Source of the DNA: BACL21 sp038141525
GTDB taxonomy: Bacteria > Bacteroidota > Bacteroidia > Flavobacteriales > Flavobacteriaceae
Assembly (NCBI GenBank): GCA_038141525.1
Contig: JAYQIF010000002.1
Location: forward strand, 62,001-126,000
Length of the DNA stretch: 64,000 nt
Reading direction: 5' to 3'
Part shown: piece by piece, positions 27,978 through 38,757 of the stretch
How the letters are laid out: each line of letters starts with the position of its first letter
Position numbering within the stretch: position 1 is the stretch's first letter
Program-made: the position numbers and the translations under genes
The notes under the pieces: generated by a model
Told to the model about the DNA's origin: nothing
What the model saw: the letters and a program-made list of their open reading frames with translations, nothing else
Databases searched by the model: none

Positions 27978-30900
27978 ATGAATACATCATCCTCTCTTCT
28001 TTGGAAGAAATCTCTTTTGGCAATAGCGTTCATTTTGTCAGCGAGTTTGTTCACTCAGGCTCAAAACGTGGATTGTTCTGCAGGACCAGTGAATACGACC
28101 TATTGCTATGGAAATAACGACAATACACAGTTTGCGTTCCAAAGCAATACTGGTCTGCCACTCATTATCTATTTCAATGCAGGACAAGTCGAAAGCAGTT
28201 TTGACGAGGTCATCATTCTAGATTCAGACGGGGTAACAGATTTGAATGCCGCGACACCATATGGTAACGGAGGTGATCTCACTGGTTTGACGTATACCTC
28301 TTCTGGAGATAGCCTTACGGTAATCATACAATCAGATGGAAGTATTAGCTGCCAAAGTAGCGGCTTCACTCCTTGGGATTTTGATGTTTATTGCAGTACC
28401 TGTACCAATCCAACGGTGCTCTTTGATACGGTGGGGGATTGCGAAACCAACAATCAATTTTTTGTCTAAGCAGATTTTACTGATTTAGGAACGGGGACAT
28501 CTTATTTGGTCACCGATAATCAAGGTGGTCCTGCTCAAACCATAACCGCCATTAGGGAGCTATCTTTTGGGCCTTATCCATCATTAACCAATGTGACGCT
28601 AACGGTTGCCAATGACAGCGATCCAAACTGTGTTTTGGAAAGCCCTTCATTGACCTTCTTTTGCATCGCCGAGGGAACTTGCTCTCTACTTGACGCTGGA
28701 GAAGATGTATCCACCGAATGTTCCGGTCCGTGTGTTGACCTCGAAGCCGAGCTTTTAGCCATCCCTGGAAGAGGAACAACTTCTTACCAAATCCAAGGAC
28801 CGTTTTGTGACCTACCGCCACTTACTGGTGGGACACCAACCAATCTTCTTATTGATGACCGTTGGAGTCAAGTCATTCCTATGGGCTTTGACTTTGAATA
28901 TTTTGGCAATACGTACAACTCACTGGTCATGGGGGCCAATGGACAAATCAGTTTTGACCTTTCTCTCGCAGACCAATACAATGGCTGGTCGATGGATCCA
29001 GCGGATCAAATCCCAAATACAGAACCAAACTTTCCGCTCAATACAATTTACGGTGCTTTTCATGATCTGAACCCCGCGATCGATCCAGATCCAGCGCGTA
29101 TGAATTATTTTGTCACTGGGGACGCACCCTATCGCGTTTTTGTGATGAATGTGTTTGAGATGCCGCATTTTGGAACAAGCTGTGCAAGCTTTTTTACTAC
29201 GCAACAAATTTTGTTGTACGAATCGCTCAACGTGATCGACGTAAACCTAATTGATAAACCTGCCTGTCCTGATTGGAATGATGGACTCGCTGTCGTTGGG
29301 CTAATCGGAAACAATAGTAACGAATACAGTGTGCCTCTGACACGAAACACTGGATTTTGGGAAGCCACGAACGAGACTTGGAGATTTGTTCCAGACGGAG
29401 CACCCAGCACAGGCTTTAGTTTTGAATGGCGCGACGAGACCGGTGCAGTAATCGGTAATGATTTGGCCATAACGGTATGCCCTCAAGTAGAAACTACATA
29501 CACTGCTGTATCGATTTATGAAACACCAGGGGGAACAACAGAAATCATCACCGATGATGTTGTCGTGACGCCTTCTTCCAATGCTGGATTTACTGCAGAT
29601 CTTGGACCAGATCAAGTGGTTTGTGATACGCCCAGCGTGACCCTATTTGCGGAACTCGATGGGATTTCTGCCAGCGATGCAACCTTCCTTTGGAACACAG
29701 GTGAAACCACTCAAAGTTTAGACGTAACAACTTCTGGTATCTATACCGTAGAAATCGAAGGAAACGGTTGTACGGTCATAGAAAGCGTAGAAATTGTCTT
29801 TTTAACCAGCCCATGTACCATTGAGCCTCAGTGTGAGGACATCGATTTTCAAGAAACCTTTGGTACGGGTACTGGATTGTCCTGTAATTTGAATGGAGCG
29901 AGTACGACCTATACCTGTTATACGGGAGGACAAATAGAAGACGGAGAGTATGCCATAAGCAATACCTCAGCAGGCTTTAATACGGGCTGGCACCAAAGCA
30001 TGGAAGATCACACCGAAGGGGATACCGACGGGCGCATGTTCTTTGTTAATGCCGATATTCCGGTGGGTGAATTCTATCGACGTACCATTTCGTTAAACCC
30101 CACCACTGACTATTCGTTTAGTGCGTGGATCACCACAGTCTATGATACAGATTCATTCATTTGTCAAGGAAACAGTGTTCCTTCTAACGTTCGATTCCGT
30201 ATTGAGGATATGATGGGCAATATTTTAGAGGAGACCGTAACGGGGGATATTCCAAATGGCCCAGATCCTGATTGGCAAGAGTTCTTTATATTCTTCAATA
30301 CCGGTGCCAACAGTGATGTTCAATTGGTATTGATCAATAATGCTCCAGGTGGGTGTGGCAATGATCTTGCCATTGACGACATTACCTTGTCCTATGTCAA
30401 CAGTACACCAGAAATTGTGACTCCAGGTGATTTAGGTACTTGTGACACCACAGGAAGTGGTCAAGGTGTTTTTGACCTTACTTCGGTTATTGCTGAAGTC
30501 TTGAACGGTCAATCGCCAAATAACTTTAACATCAGCTTCCACCTTAGTCAGTTGGAGGCAGAGGTTAACTTAAACGCCATCGCTTTCCCAGAAGCTTATA
30601 CCAACACCTCAAATCCTGAAACGGTATTTGTACGCGTTGAAAAAGCTACTGAACCAACGTGTTTTGCGATAGTGGATTTTGATTTAGTCGTAAATCCTGC
30701 GGTTAATTTTGACATCAACATTCCTTCTGTAGTGAGTGTTTGTGACGGGGACCCCTTCCCAGAGTTAGATGCTACACCTCAGAATCCCAATATTGATTTG
30801 AACTTTGTTTCTTACTCTTGGGCCGATGCACAAGGCAATGTGCTGAGCACCAACCCACTTTATATGCCCATGGCAGAAGGCAACTATTCTGTCACTATCG

Positions 30901-31721
30901 CGCTCGAGCCGTGTGATGCCACCACCATCGGCTTTGTGGCCGTGCGTTATGAGCAGCCTATGTTTGATTTAGGCGGAGACACTTGTGCGGGACCAGATAC
31001 TATTTTGGATGCCACTCCCGACAATTACGCCATTGACGATGTGAGTTTTGTTTGGCTGCTCGATGGGGAGCAAATCTCAGGGGCTGATCAGGCAACATAC
31101 AACCCAACCACAGCCGGAACCTATACCGCTATTGTCAGTGTTGGGGATTGTGCTGGAGAGCAAATGGTTATCGTTGGACCTGAACTTGATTTGATGGTAA
31201 CGGAAGAGTGTCTGCCTGATGCAGGTTCATTAAAGCAGACCCTGGTGGCCACTACCAATAGTAATGTCGGCAGTTTCCAATGGAGAGAAAACGGTGAATT
31301 GGTCGGAACAGGGCCTAACTATATTATCGATTGGGGAATGCAAAGCGGAGGTAATGATCCACGCACTTTTACGGTGACCCTTTCAGAAGACGATTGTAGC
31401 AACAGTAAGAGCATAACCGTTACACAGTTCAATTGTGTTATCCCTCAGGGGATTTCTCCAAACGGGGATGACCTAAATGATTGTTTTGATTTAGAGTTTA
31501 TCGCCGATAGATTTGGTGCCTTTAGTGTAGATATCTACAATCGATACGGCGCGAATGTCTTCAGCCAAGACAATTATATCAACGAATTCTGTGGGGTTGA
31601 TCAAAACGGATCCGATCTTGTGACCGGGACCTACTATTACGTGATCAAATTTGCCGAATCCAATGAAGAATACGGTGAAATGGTTTCGGGCTGGGTCTAT
31701 GTGAATCAGCCGACCAACTAA
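27978..31721 (+). CDS. Giant T9SS type B (gliding motility C-terminal domain) surface protein, in-frame stop
   Basis: A secreted protein of 1,247 codons if the stop at 28467-28469 is read through. The signal peptide (SLLAIAFILSASLFTQAQ) starts at 27978. A CUB-like beta domain (about 33-140), a region with FFV then stop then ADFTDLGTGTSYLVTDNQGG in the same frame, a nidogen-like FDFEYFGNTYNSLVMGANG module and several Ig-like modules with PTTAGTYTAIVS follow. The end is the T9SS type B/CHU_C domain (CVIPQGISPNGDDLNDCFDL to SGWVYVNQPTN). The TAA is one substitution away from a sense codon such as GAA and there is no frame change, so it is either an error or a genuine nonsense mutation. First gene of a classic type B, PorP/SprF, OmpA cassette. 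Confidence 0.87.
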
Positions 31722-31754
31722 TCCATACTCAATAAGAAATAACAACCAAGCATA

Positions 31755-32657
31755 ATGAAAAAATTAGCCATCGCAATACTACTGATCAGCCTGTCGGCCT
31801 CGGCCCAGCAAGATCCGCAGTACACCCAATACATGTATAACATGAATGTGGTGAATCCGGCATACGCAGGACTGAAAGAATCCTTGTCGGTAACAACTTT
31901 ATTTCGACAACAATGGTCTGGCCTTGACGGGGCTCCGACCACATTTACACTTTCGGGACACGCGCCTGTCAACGATAAGGTAGGGCTGGGGCTCTCTGCA
32001 ATCAAAGATGAACTAGGCCCTGTCAAAGAGACCAATGTCATGGTCGATTTCTCTTACACCCTTCAAATGAGTGAGCAACTGAAATTGGCACTGGGGGTTA
32101 AAGCCGGCGCAACATTCCACGACGTTGGATTGGCCAGCTTGGAAATTCAGGACCCAAACGATCCATTTTTTGCTGTAGACATCAACAACACCTATCCCAA
32201 TGTTGGGGCGGGTGCATTTCTTTACAGCGATAACTACTATTTCGGATTATCTGTGCCCAATATGCTCAATAGTGTGCATTTAGACGAAAATGGACTGCAA
32301 TACGGAAGCGAAATCAATCACTACTTTGTCACGGCAGGTTATGTCTTTCAAGTTAACGACAACCTCAAGCTGAAGCCTTCAACCATGATTAAATCAGCTT
32401 TTGGAGCGCCAACTTCGATTGACTTGAACCTCAATGCCCTATTCTTGGATAAGTTCGAAATAGGAACATCTTACAGAACTGAAGATTCGTTTAGTGGACT
32501 ATTAGGGTTCCAAGTAGCGCCCTTTTTACGCATTGGTTACGCTTATGATAGTGTGATGAGTGAACTCAGTGCTGTAGCGTCAGCCTCGCACGAAGTAGTC
32601 ATTACCTTCGACCTGATCTCTAATCCTAAAACCTTGCGTTCTCCGCGCTACTTCTAA
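31755..32657 (+). CDS. PorP/SprF family type IX secretion outer-membrane protein
   Basis: A 300-residue predicted outer-membrane beta-barrel of the PorP/SprF family. The signal peptide (MKKLAIAILLISLSASAQ) is followed by the family hallmark QDPQYTQYMYNMNVVNPAYAG and later NTYPNVGAGAFLYSDNYYFG. SprF-like proteins pair with a neighbouring type B cargo and help its surface attachment. It begins 33 bases after the cargo gene, and its stop overlaps the possible upstream start of the OmpA gene, so the three form one unit. Confidence 0.93.
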   Translation: MKKLAIAILLISLSASAQQDPQYTQYMYNMNVVNPAYAGLKESLSVTTLFRQQWSGLDGAPTTFTLSGHAPVNDKVGLGLSAIKDELGPVKETNVMVDFSYTLQMSEQLKLALGVKAGATFHDVGLASLEIQDPNDPFFAVDINNTYPNVGAGAFLYSDNYYFGLSVPNMLNSVHLDENGLQYGSEINHYFVTAGYVFQVNDNLKLKPSTMIKSAFGAPTSIDLNLNALFLDKFEIGTSYRTEDSFSGLLGFQVAPFLRIGYAYDSVMSELSAVASASHEVVITFDLISNPKTLRSPRYF

Positions 32658-32680
32658 TGCTAAATTTTAATTCTATTAAA

Positions 32681-34567
32681 ATGAAAAATATCATCACTCT
32701 ACTGCTTTGTTTGACCTTTACTCTGGGGTCGGCACAAGATAAAGACACAAAAAAAGCGGATGAACTCTATCAGCGCATGGCTTATGCTGATGCTGCTGAT
32801 GCCTACCTTAAACTGCTTAAGCGTGGAAAAGGAAGTCGCTACGTTTTTGAACAACTGGGTAATTGCTACTATCAGATCAACGATTTGAAAGGCGCCGCAA
32901 CGTACTTTAAGCGCGTGGTTAAAGGCCGACGCGTGAACCCAGAGGTGTTCTACACTTACGCCCAAGTCTTGAAGGCGAGCGGCAAACTCAGTGAACACGA
33001 CATGTACATGAAAAAATTCGCTGCTGAAAAACCAGAAGATTCGCGCGCCAAAGCTTTTTTGGAAAACCCTATGGGCATAGCCCAAATGCTTGAGGCTTTT
33101 CCCGCGTTTGACGCCAAAAACCTCAGTGAAATCAATACAGAATATTCTGAATTTGGCGGTGCTTTAGTCGGTAAAGACTTCTATTTTACCTCATCGCGCA
33201 ATACCACTAGAAAAAAATATCATTGGGATGACCAGCCGTTTTTAGATGTTTACAAAGCAGAACTCGTCGGCAATACCATCAAAAATGCGACAATTCTTGA
33301 AGGAGACGTCAACACAAAGTATCACGAGAGTACTGTGGCACTCTCCCCTGACGGCCAACGGATTTACTTTGACCGCAATGACTATCTCGACGGAAAATTT
33401 GTCAAAGATGAGAACGGCGTAAATCAAATTAATTTATATTATTCAGAGCTTGTTGATGGAGGCTGGAAAGGTGTCTATCCCGTAGCGTTCAATAATTCTG
33501 AATATTCGGTGGGGCATCCTGCATTGAGCCCCGATGGAAAAACACTCTATTTTGTTAGTGATATGCCGGGTGGTTTTGGAGCTTCGGACTTGTACAGAGT
33601 TTCTGTTAATGAAGATGGAAGTTTTGGTACACCAGAAAACCTCGGCGGAAGCATCAATACAGTAGGTAAAGAATTATTCCCTTCAGTGGACAGCAATGGC
33701 ACTTTATATTTTGCCAGTAACGGACATATGGGCCTCGGTGGACTTGATGTATTCAAAGCCGCAGCACAAAATGGTGGTTTTGGCGCCGTAGAAAATTTAG
33801 GGACTGGAGCCAATAGCGCTGGGGACGACTTTGCATTTATTTTCAATCCAGAAACTGAATCTGGTTTCGTGTCTTCGAATCGTGAAGGGGGTAAAGGTAT
33901 GGACGATATTTACATGGTGACCCAGAAAGTTCCTCCATGTGATGTGATCATAGACGTTTTGGTTGTTAACGCTTACACCGATGAACCATTATTTGGAGCA
34001 AGAGTCAGTCTAGGCGACGGAAACTCAGAACGATTGAGTACCATTCAAACTTCAGAGTCAGGAACAGGACAACTTATGGCCGCCTGCGACACGCCACTCA
34101 CGGTTTCCGCCCAGTACGCCGGTTTTGAACCAAGCACCATCGATATCCCAGCTAGCGGAAATGGCAGCATGACAAAGACTTTAAAATTAAAGCCGGTCGA
34201 GGCCATTATTGTGGACGACAAAATCGAATTAGAAACTATTTTATTCGATTACAACAAAAGCGACATCAAGCCTCAGGCGGCATTTGAGTTAGATCGCTTG
34301 ATTGAAATCATGAATAAATACCCTAAGTTGATCGTTCGTGTAGAAAGCCACTCAGATACTCAAGGAGAAGCGGACTACAACCGTGCCTTATCTGATCGTC
34401 GCGCCAAGGCCACAGTGCAATATGTCATTGACCAAGGCATTGATGCCTCTCGTATCAGTGGGCAAGGTTTTGGTGAAGATCAACCTGTAGTCGATTGTGG
34501 CGATAATTGTACTGAAGAAGATCACGAGAAAAACCGTAGATCCGAGTTTATTATTGTCAATGAATAA
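32681..34567 (+). CDS. OmpA family protein with TPR and PD40 propeller
   Basis: A periplasm-exposed outer-membrane protein that likely anchors the PorP/cargo assembly to peptidoglycan. I start at the ATG 32681, which opens directly into the signal peptide (MKNIITLLLCLTFTLGSAQ); the ATG at 32657 overlaps the PorP stop. Order: TPR-like helices (about 20-120), PD40/WD40-like propeller repeats (about 160-400; LSPDGQRIYFD, LSPDGKTLYFVSDM), a carboxypeptidase-regulatory-like beta sandwich (about 425-510) and a C-terminal OmpA domain (about 515-628; LFDYNKSDIKPQA, SHSDTQGEADYN, RRSEFIIV). 628 residues. Confidence 0.93.
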   Translation: MKNIITLLLCLTFTLGSAQDKDTKKADELYQRMAYADAADAYLKLLKRGKGSRYVFEQLGNCYYQINDLKGAATYFKRVVKGRRVNPEVFYTYAQVLKASGKLSEHDMYMKKFAAEKPEDSRAKAFLENPMGIAQMLEAFPAFDAKNLSEINTEYSEFGGALVGKDFYFTSSRNTTRKKYHWDDQPFLDVYKAELVGNTIKNATILEGDVNTKYHESTVALSPDGQRIYFDRNDYLDGKFVKDENGVNQINLYYSELVDGGWKGVYPVAFNNSEYSVGHPALSPDGKTLYFVSDMPGGFGASDLYRVSVNEDGSFGTPENLGGSINTVGKELFPSVDSNGTLYFASNGHMGLGGLDVFKAAAQNGGFGAVENLGTGANSAGDDFAFIFNPETESGFVSSNREGGKGMDDIYMVTQKVPPCDVIIDVLVVNAYTDEPLFGARVSLGDGNSERLSTIQTSESGTGQLMAACDTPLTVSAQYAGFEPSTIDIPASGNGSMTKTLKLKPVEAIIVDDKIELETILFDYNKSDIKPQAAFELDRLIEIMNKYPKLIVRVESHSDTQGEADYNRALSDRRAKATVQYVIDQGIDASRISGQGFGEDQPVVDCGDNCTEEDHEKNRRSEFIIVNE

Positions 34568-34654
34568 GGCCTCAAGGTTGACAAACTGCTCAGCGCGTGA
34601 CTAATGAAATCAGTTCATAATCATAGCGCAGAACAAAAATTAAATTAACCCCCT

Positions 34655-34693
34655 AAAAATCTGGGCGGCCCTGCGGGCCGCCCAGATTTTTTT
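34655..34693 (+). terminator. Strong rho-independent terminator after the T9SS cassette
   Basis: A perfect 17-bp stem (34655-34671 with 34675-34691) closed by the three-base loop TGC, with a GC-rich core (CTGGGCGGCCC against GGGCCGCCCAG) and flanking A and T tracts. It ends the transcription unit of type B cargo, PorP/SprF and OmpA. The A-tract 5' and T-tract 3' make it bidirectional in principle. Confidence 0.92.
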
Positions 34694-34742
34694 GTCCTAA
34701 ATTTAACGGCTTCCCCTTCAAGGTCAATGGTTTTGATTTTTA

Positions 34743-34750
34743 TACCTTTG
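34743..34750 (+). promoter_or_regulatory. -7 box of the MMPL exporter gene
   Basis: TACCTTTG matches TAnnTTTG exactly and lies 19 bases before the TTG start at 34770. This supports that start and implies a very short leader. No -33 box at normal spacing was found. Confidence 0.5.
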
Positions 34751-34769
34751 CGCACGTCAAACAAAACCG

Positions 34770-37200
34770 TTGGAAAAACTCTTTAGCATAGGATTCTGGA
34801 GCGCCGTAGCGAGATTTATTTTGCGCAATCGTATCGGTATCTTAACCGGTATTGTCTTGGTCACGATTATGCTGGCCTCACAGTGGCAGCACATGCGTTT
34901 CACTTATACCGAGGCAAAACTTATTGCCCGATGACCACCCATACAATCTGGAATACCAACAGTTTTTGGATATTTTTGGCGAGGAGGGCAACCTCATTGT
35001 ATTAGGTGTCAAGGACAGTACCTTGTTTACCCCAGAAAATTTCAACGCATGGATGAAGCTTTCTCAGGAGCTCCAAGAGTATGAGGAAGTCGAGCTCAGT
35101 CTTTCTGTAGGGGATTTAAAAAAATTACAGAAAAGAAAAGAGGTCCCAGAATTTGAATTGGTCCCCTTTATCGATGATACTTTGTTTACGCGCAATACTA
35201 TGGCGCGCTACAAGCATGAGCTCTTTAATAAATTACCCTTTTACCAGGGCCTGATTTACAATCCTGCTAAAAACTCTGTGCGTACCGCACTCTACTTGGA
35301 CAAAAGCATAGTCAACACCTTTACCCGCAGGGATTTTATCCTGAGCGCTCTTATCCCAAAAATAGAAGCCTTCGAAACGCAAACTGGTATCGACGTGCAC
35401 ACTTCGGGTATGCCTTACATACGCACACTTAACTCCAAGAACATTATTGATGAAATAGGTCTATTCATCGGAGCAGCGATGCTCATTACCTCATTGATCT
35501 TTTTCTTCTTTTTCAGGTCCTATCGCGCCACCTTTATTTCATTAGTGACCGTTTTAATTGGGGTTATGTGGTCCTTTGGGTTATTGGGCTTGATGCACTA
35601 CGAAATCACGGTACTAACGGCCCTGATCCCGCCGCTGATCATTGTGATTGGCATTCCAAATTGCATTTTCTTGATCAATAAATACCAGCAAGAAATACAA
35701 CGTCACGGGAACCAGGCCAAATCACTACAAAGAGTAATCAGCAAGGTAGGCAATGCCACGCTAATGACTAATTTAACCACCGCTTCTGGATTTGCTACAT
35801 TTATTTTGACCAACAGCAAATTGCTCAAGGAATTTGGTATTGTAGCCTCCATCAATATAGTGGCTATTTTTTTGCTGTCGCTCTTTATCATCCCCATTAT
35901 TTACAGCTTTATGGCCGTGCCTAAGTATAAGCACCTCAAGCATCTCAACAAGCGCTGGATCGGTCTTTTTGTCAATTGGATGGAACGCATGGTACGCCAA
36001 CATCGTGTCGCGATTTATGTCATTTCTATCGGGATGCTGTGCGCCAGCATAATTGGGATGTTTCAAATTAAACTCTCCGGAAGTTTGATCGAAGACATGC
36101 CTAAAAATATGGGCTTTTATAAAGACATTAAGTTCTTTGAAAAGGAATATGAAGGCATCATGCCTTTAGAAATTTTGGTGGACACCAAACGCAAAAAAGG
36201 AGTAATGAATTTGGCTACGCTCAAGCGCATGGAAGCCTTGCAGCAAGTGATCAATGATATTCCTGAGCTCTCTGAGCCCTTATCGATTGTCAATCTGGTA
36301 AAATATTCCAAACAAGCCTATTACAACAATAATCCCGAGTATTTCCAGCTACCCAACAGCCAAGAACGCAGCTTTATTTTATCTTATGCCCAAAGCGGGG
36401 CCGAAAACACAAATCTCTTGTCGAGTTATGTTGATACCACAGGCCAATATGCACGTATCACCGCCTTTTTAAAAGACACCAAACTCGAGCGATTTGAGGA
36501 GATTGAAGAGGACATGCGTCAAGAAATTTCCAAAATTTTTCCAGAAGATCGCTATGAGGTCTCCATAACAGGAAAGGCGTTTATTTTTGAAAAAGGAACC
36601 AAGTATTTGGTCAATAATCTGTTGCTCTCCCTTTCCCTGGCCATATTCTTAATCGCCTTGTTTATGGCTTGGATGTTCCGTAACCTGAAAATGATTCTGA
36701 TCTCGCTGATTCCCAATATTCTGCCCTTACTGGTGACCGCCGGGATTATGGGTTTTGTCGGTGTGGACATCAAACCTTCGACCATTTTGGTCTTCAGTAT
36801 TGCTTTCGGAATTTCGGTCGATGATACCATCCACTTTTTGGCCAAATACCGTCAAGAACTCATGGCGCATGGTTGGAAAATCAAAAAATCAGTCTTTTTA
36901 GCCCTACGAGAAACTGGAGTAAGCATGTTCTATACTTCCATTGTCTTGTTTTTTGGTTTTTCGGTATTTACGATTTCGGAATTCGGAGGAACCATTGCGC
37001 TCGGCGCTTTGGTTTCCATTACCCTTCTTTGCGCCATGCTAGCGAATCTTTTGCTACTGCCCTCTCTTTTGCTTTCTTTAGAACGCAGTATCGCCAATAA
37101 ACAAACACTTTTAAAACCTGCCTTAGAGATTTTAACCAATACCGATGAAGACGTTAAGGCGTTGACCCAAGAAGAATTTAAGGACAGACCCAAGAAATAA
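34770..37200 (+). CDS. RND-superfamily exporter with MMPL/sterol-sensing-type domains (one frameshift)
   Basis: A proton-driven inner-membrane exporter of about 809 residues. The conserved start is a TTG at 34770 (EKLFSIGFWSAVARFILRNR follows), then helix 1 (IGILTGIVLVTIMLA). One extra A in the A4 run 34916-34919 breaks the frame just before NLLPDDHPYN; removing it joins the parts. Two bundles of membrane helices follow the two large soluble loops: one near IGLFIGAAMLITSLIFFFFF to LFIIPIIYSFMAV, the other near NNLLLSLSLAIFLIALFMAW to LLPSLLLSL, with the typical SIAFGISVDDTIHFLAKYR. The substrate is unknown, perhaps lipid. It stands alone and is followed 31 bases later by asnS. Confidence 0.87.
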
Positions 37201-37202
37201 TT

Positions 37203-37210
37203 TATCTTTA
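37203..37210 (+). promoter_or_regulatory. Possible -7 box of asnS
   Basis: TATCTTTA differs from TAnnTTTG only at the last base and lies 21 bases upstream of the asnS ATG. Weak evidence; the gene could also be read from upstream. Confidence 0.3.
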
Positions 37211-37231
37211 TCCAGACAAACGATTATACCC

Positions 37232-38674
37232 ATGCAAGAGCACGTAATTTCAGAGATTTTAGCCATGGACCCAAGTATAAATCCCGTAACTGTTTCGGGA
37301 TGGGTACGCGCATTTCGCAGCAATAGATTTATTCAAATCAATGACGGATCAACGATTCGTAATCTGCAATGTGTTGTCGATTTTGAATCTTTTGATGATG
37401 AGTTGCTCAAGTCAATAAGCGTTGGGGCTGCTGTCAAAATATCTGGTCCAATTGTTGCCAGTCAGGGCCAAGGGCAAGCGGTAGAAATACAAGTCCAAAC
37501 GGTCGATGTTTTGGGAACAGCAGACCCTGAGCAGGTCAAATTAACGATTCTCAGTCCCAAAAGCCACAGCCTCGAGACCTTGAGAGAACAGGCCCACTTG
37601 CGCGTGCGCACCAATACTTTTGGTGCGGTAATGCGACTGAGATCAAAACTCGCTTTTGCGGTACATCAGTATTTTCAAAATAATGGGTTTAATTATATGC
37701 ATACTCCAATCATCACGGCCAGTGATGCCGAAGGGGCTGGAGAAATGTTTCGCGTGAGTAATTTACCGGCAGATAATCCGCCAAAAAATCAAGAACAGCA
37801 AGTAGATTTTGACCAAGATTTCTTTGGAAAAGAAACTCATTTAACGGTGAGCGGTCAGCTTGAAGCAGAAACCTACGCTATGGGGCTGGGTAAGGTCTAC
37901 ACTTTTGGTCCTACTTTTCGTGCGGAAAACTCCAACACCTCTCGCCATTTAGCGGAATTCTGGATGATCGAACCAGAGGTGGCCTTCAATGACTTGCACG
38001 ACAATATGGATCTTGCCGAGGACTTTATTAAATACGTAGTGCGTTATGCCTTAGAGCACTGCCAGGATGATTTGGACTTTTTAGAACAACGTTTGATCCA
38101 AGAGGACAAGTCAAAACCTCAAAATCAGCGCAGTCCCATGCCCCTTAAAGAGAAACTTCAGTTCGTACTAGAGCATAATTTTGTGCGTGTGAGCTATACT
38201 GAGGCCATTGATATTTTGAAAAATTCTAAGCCAAACAAAAAGAAAAAATTCAAATATCCTATCGAAGAATGGGGCGCTGACCTGCAAAGTGAACACGAGC
38301 GATATTTAGTAGAGAAACACTTTGAGTGTCCCGTGATTCTCTATGATTACCCTGCTAAAATTAAGGCTTTTTACATGCGTCTAAACGATGATGGCAATAC
38401 CGTACGCGCCATGGATGTTTTATTCCCGGGGATTGGTGAAATCGTCGGCGGTTCTCAACGCGAGGAGCGCTATGAGGTGCTCAAAGAAAAAATGCTAGCT
38501 ATGGAGATCGATCCCGAAGAACTCTATTGGTATTTGGACCTACGTAAATTTGGAAGTTGTGTGCACAGTGGATTTGGTTTAGGCTTTGAACGACTGGTTC
38601 AATTCGTTACGGGTATGGGTAACATTCGCGATGTCATTCCTTATCCGCGTACCCCTGGCAATGCCCATTTTTAG
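37232..38674 (+). CDS. asnS: Asparagine--tRNA ligase
   Basis: A class IIb aminoacyl-tRNA synthetase that charges tRNA-Asn directly. The OB-fold anticodon-binding domain is at about 1-115 (TVSGWVRAFRSNRFIQINDG). Motif 2 is FGPTFRAENSNTSRHLAEFW, and motif 3 is GFGLGFERLVQFVTG. 480 residues, normal. Intact. It is separate from aspS (59150), another class IIb enzyme in this window. Confidence 0.97.
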   Translation: MQEHVISEILAMDPSINPVTVSGWVRAFRSNRFIQINDGSTIRNLQCVVDFESFDDELLKSISVGAAVKISGPIVASQGQGQAVEIQVQTVDVLGTADPEQVKLTILSPKSHSLETLREQAHLRVRTNTFGAVMRLRSKLAFAVHQYFQNNGFNYMHTPIITASDAEGAGEMFRVSNLPADNPPKNQEQQVDFDQDFFGKETHLTVSGQLEAETYAMGLGKVYTFGPTFRAENSNTSRHLAEFWMIEPEVAFNDLHDNMDLAEDFIKYVVRYALEHCQDDLDFLEQRLIQEDKSKPQNQRSPMPLKEKLQFVLEHNFVRVSYTEAIDILKNSKPNKKKKFKYPIEEWGADLQSEHERYLVEKHFECPVILYDYPAKIKAFYMRLNDDGNTVRAMDVLFPGIGEIVGGSQREERYEVLKEKMLAMEIDPEELYWYLDLRKFGSCVHSGFGLGFERLVQFVTGMGNIRDVIPYPRTPGNAHF

Positions 38675-38732
38675 AATTGGCACGAATTTGGCTGTAGTTT
38701 GAGTGTAGGCGCGAGCCAAAACGAATTTTTTT

Positions 38733-38740
38733 TAACTTTA
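38733..38740 (+). promoter_or_regulatory. Possible -7 box of rpoN
   Basis: TAACTTTA differs from TAnnTTTG at the last base only and lies 17 bases before the rpoN ATG. Weak evidence. Confidence 0.3.
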
Positions 38741-38757
38741 GGTAATGCCACTGCGTT

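Noticed and set aside
28552..29615. Several minus-strand frames within the T9SS giant gene
   Set aside because: They overlap each other in different frames, have no family features, and reflect low stop frequency opposite Thr/Asp-rich codons.
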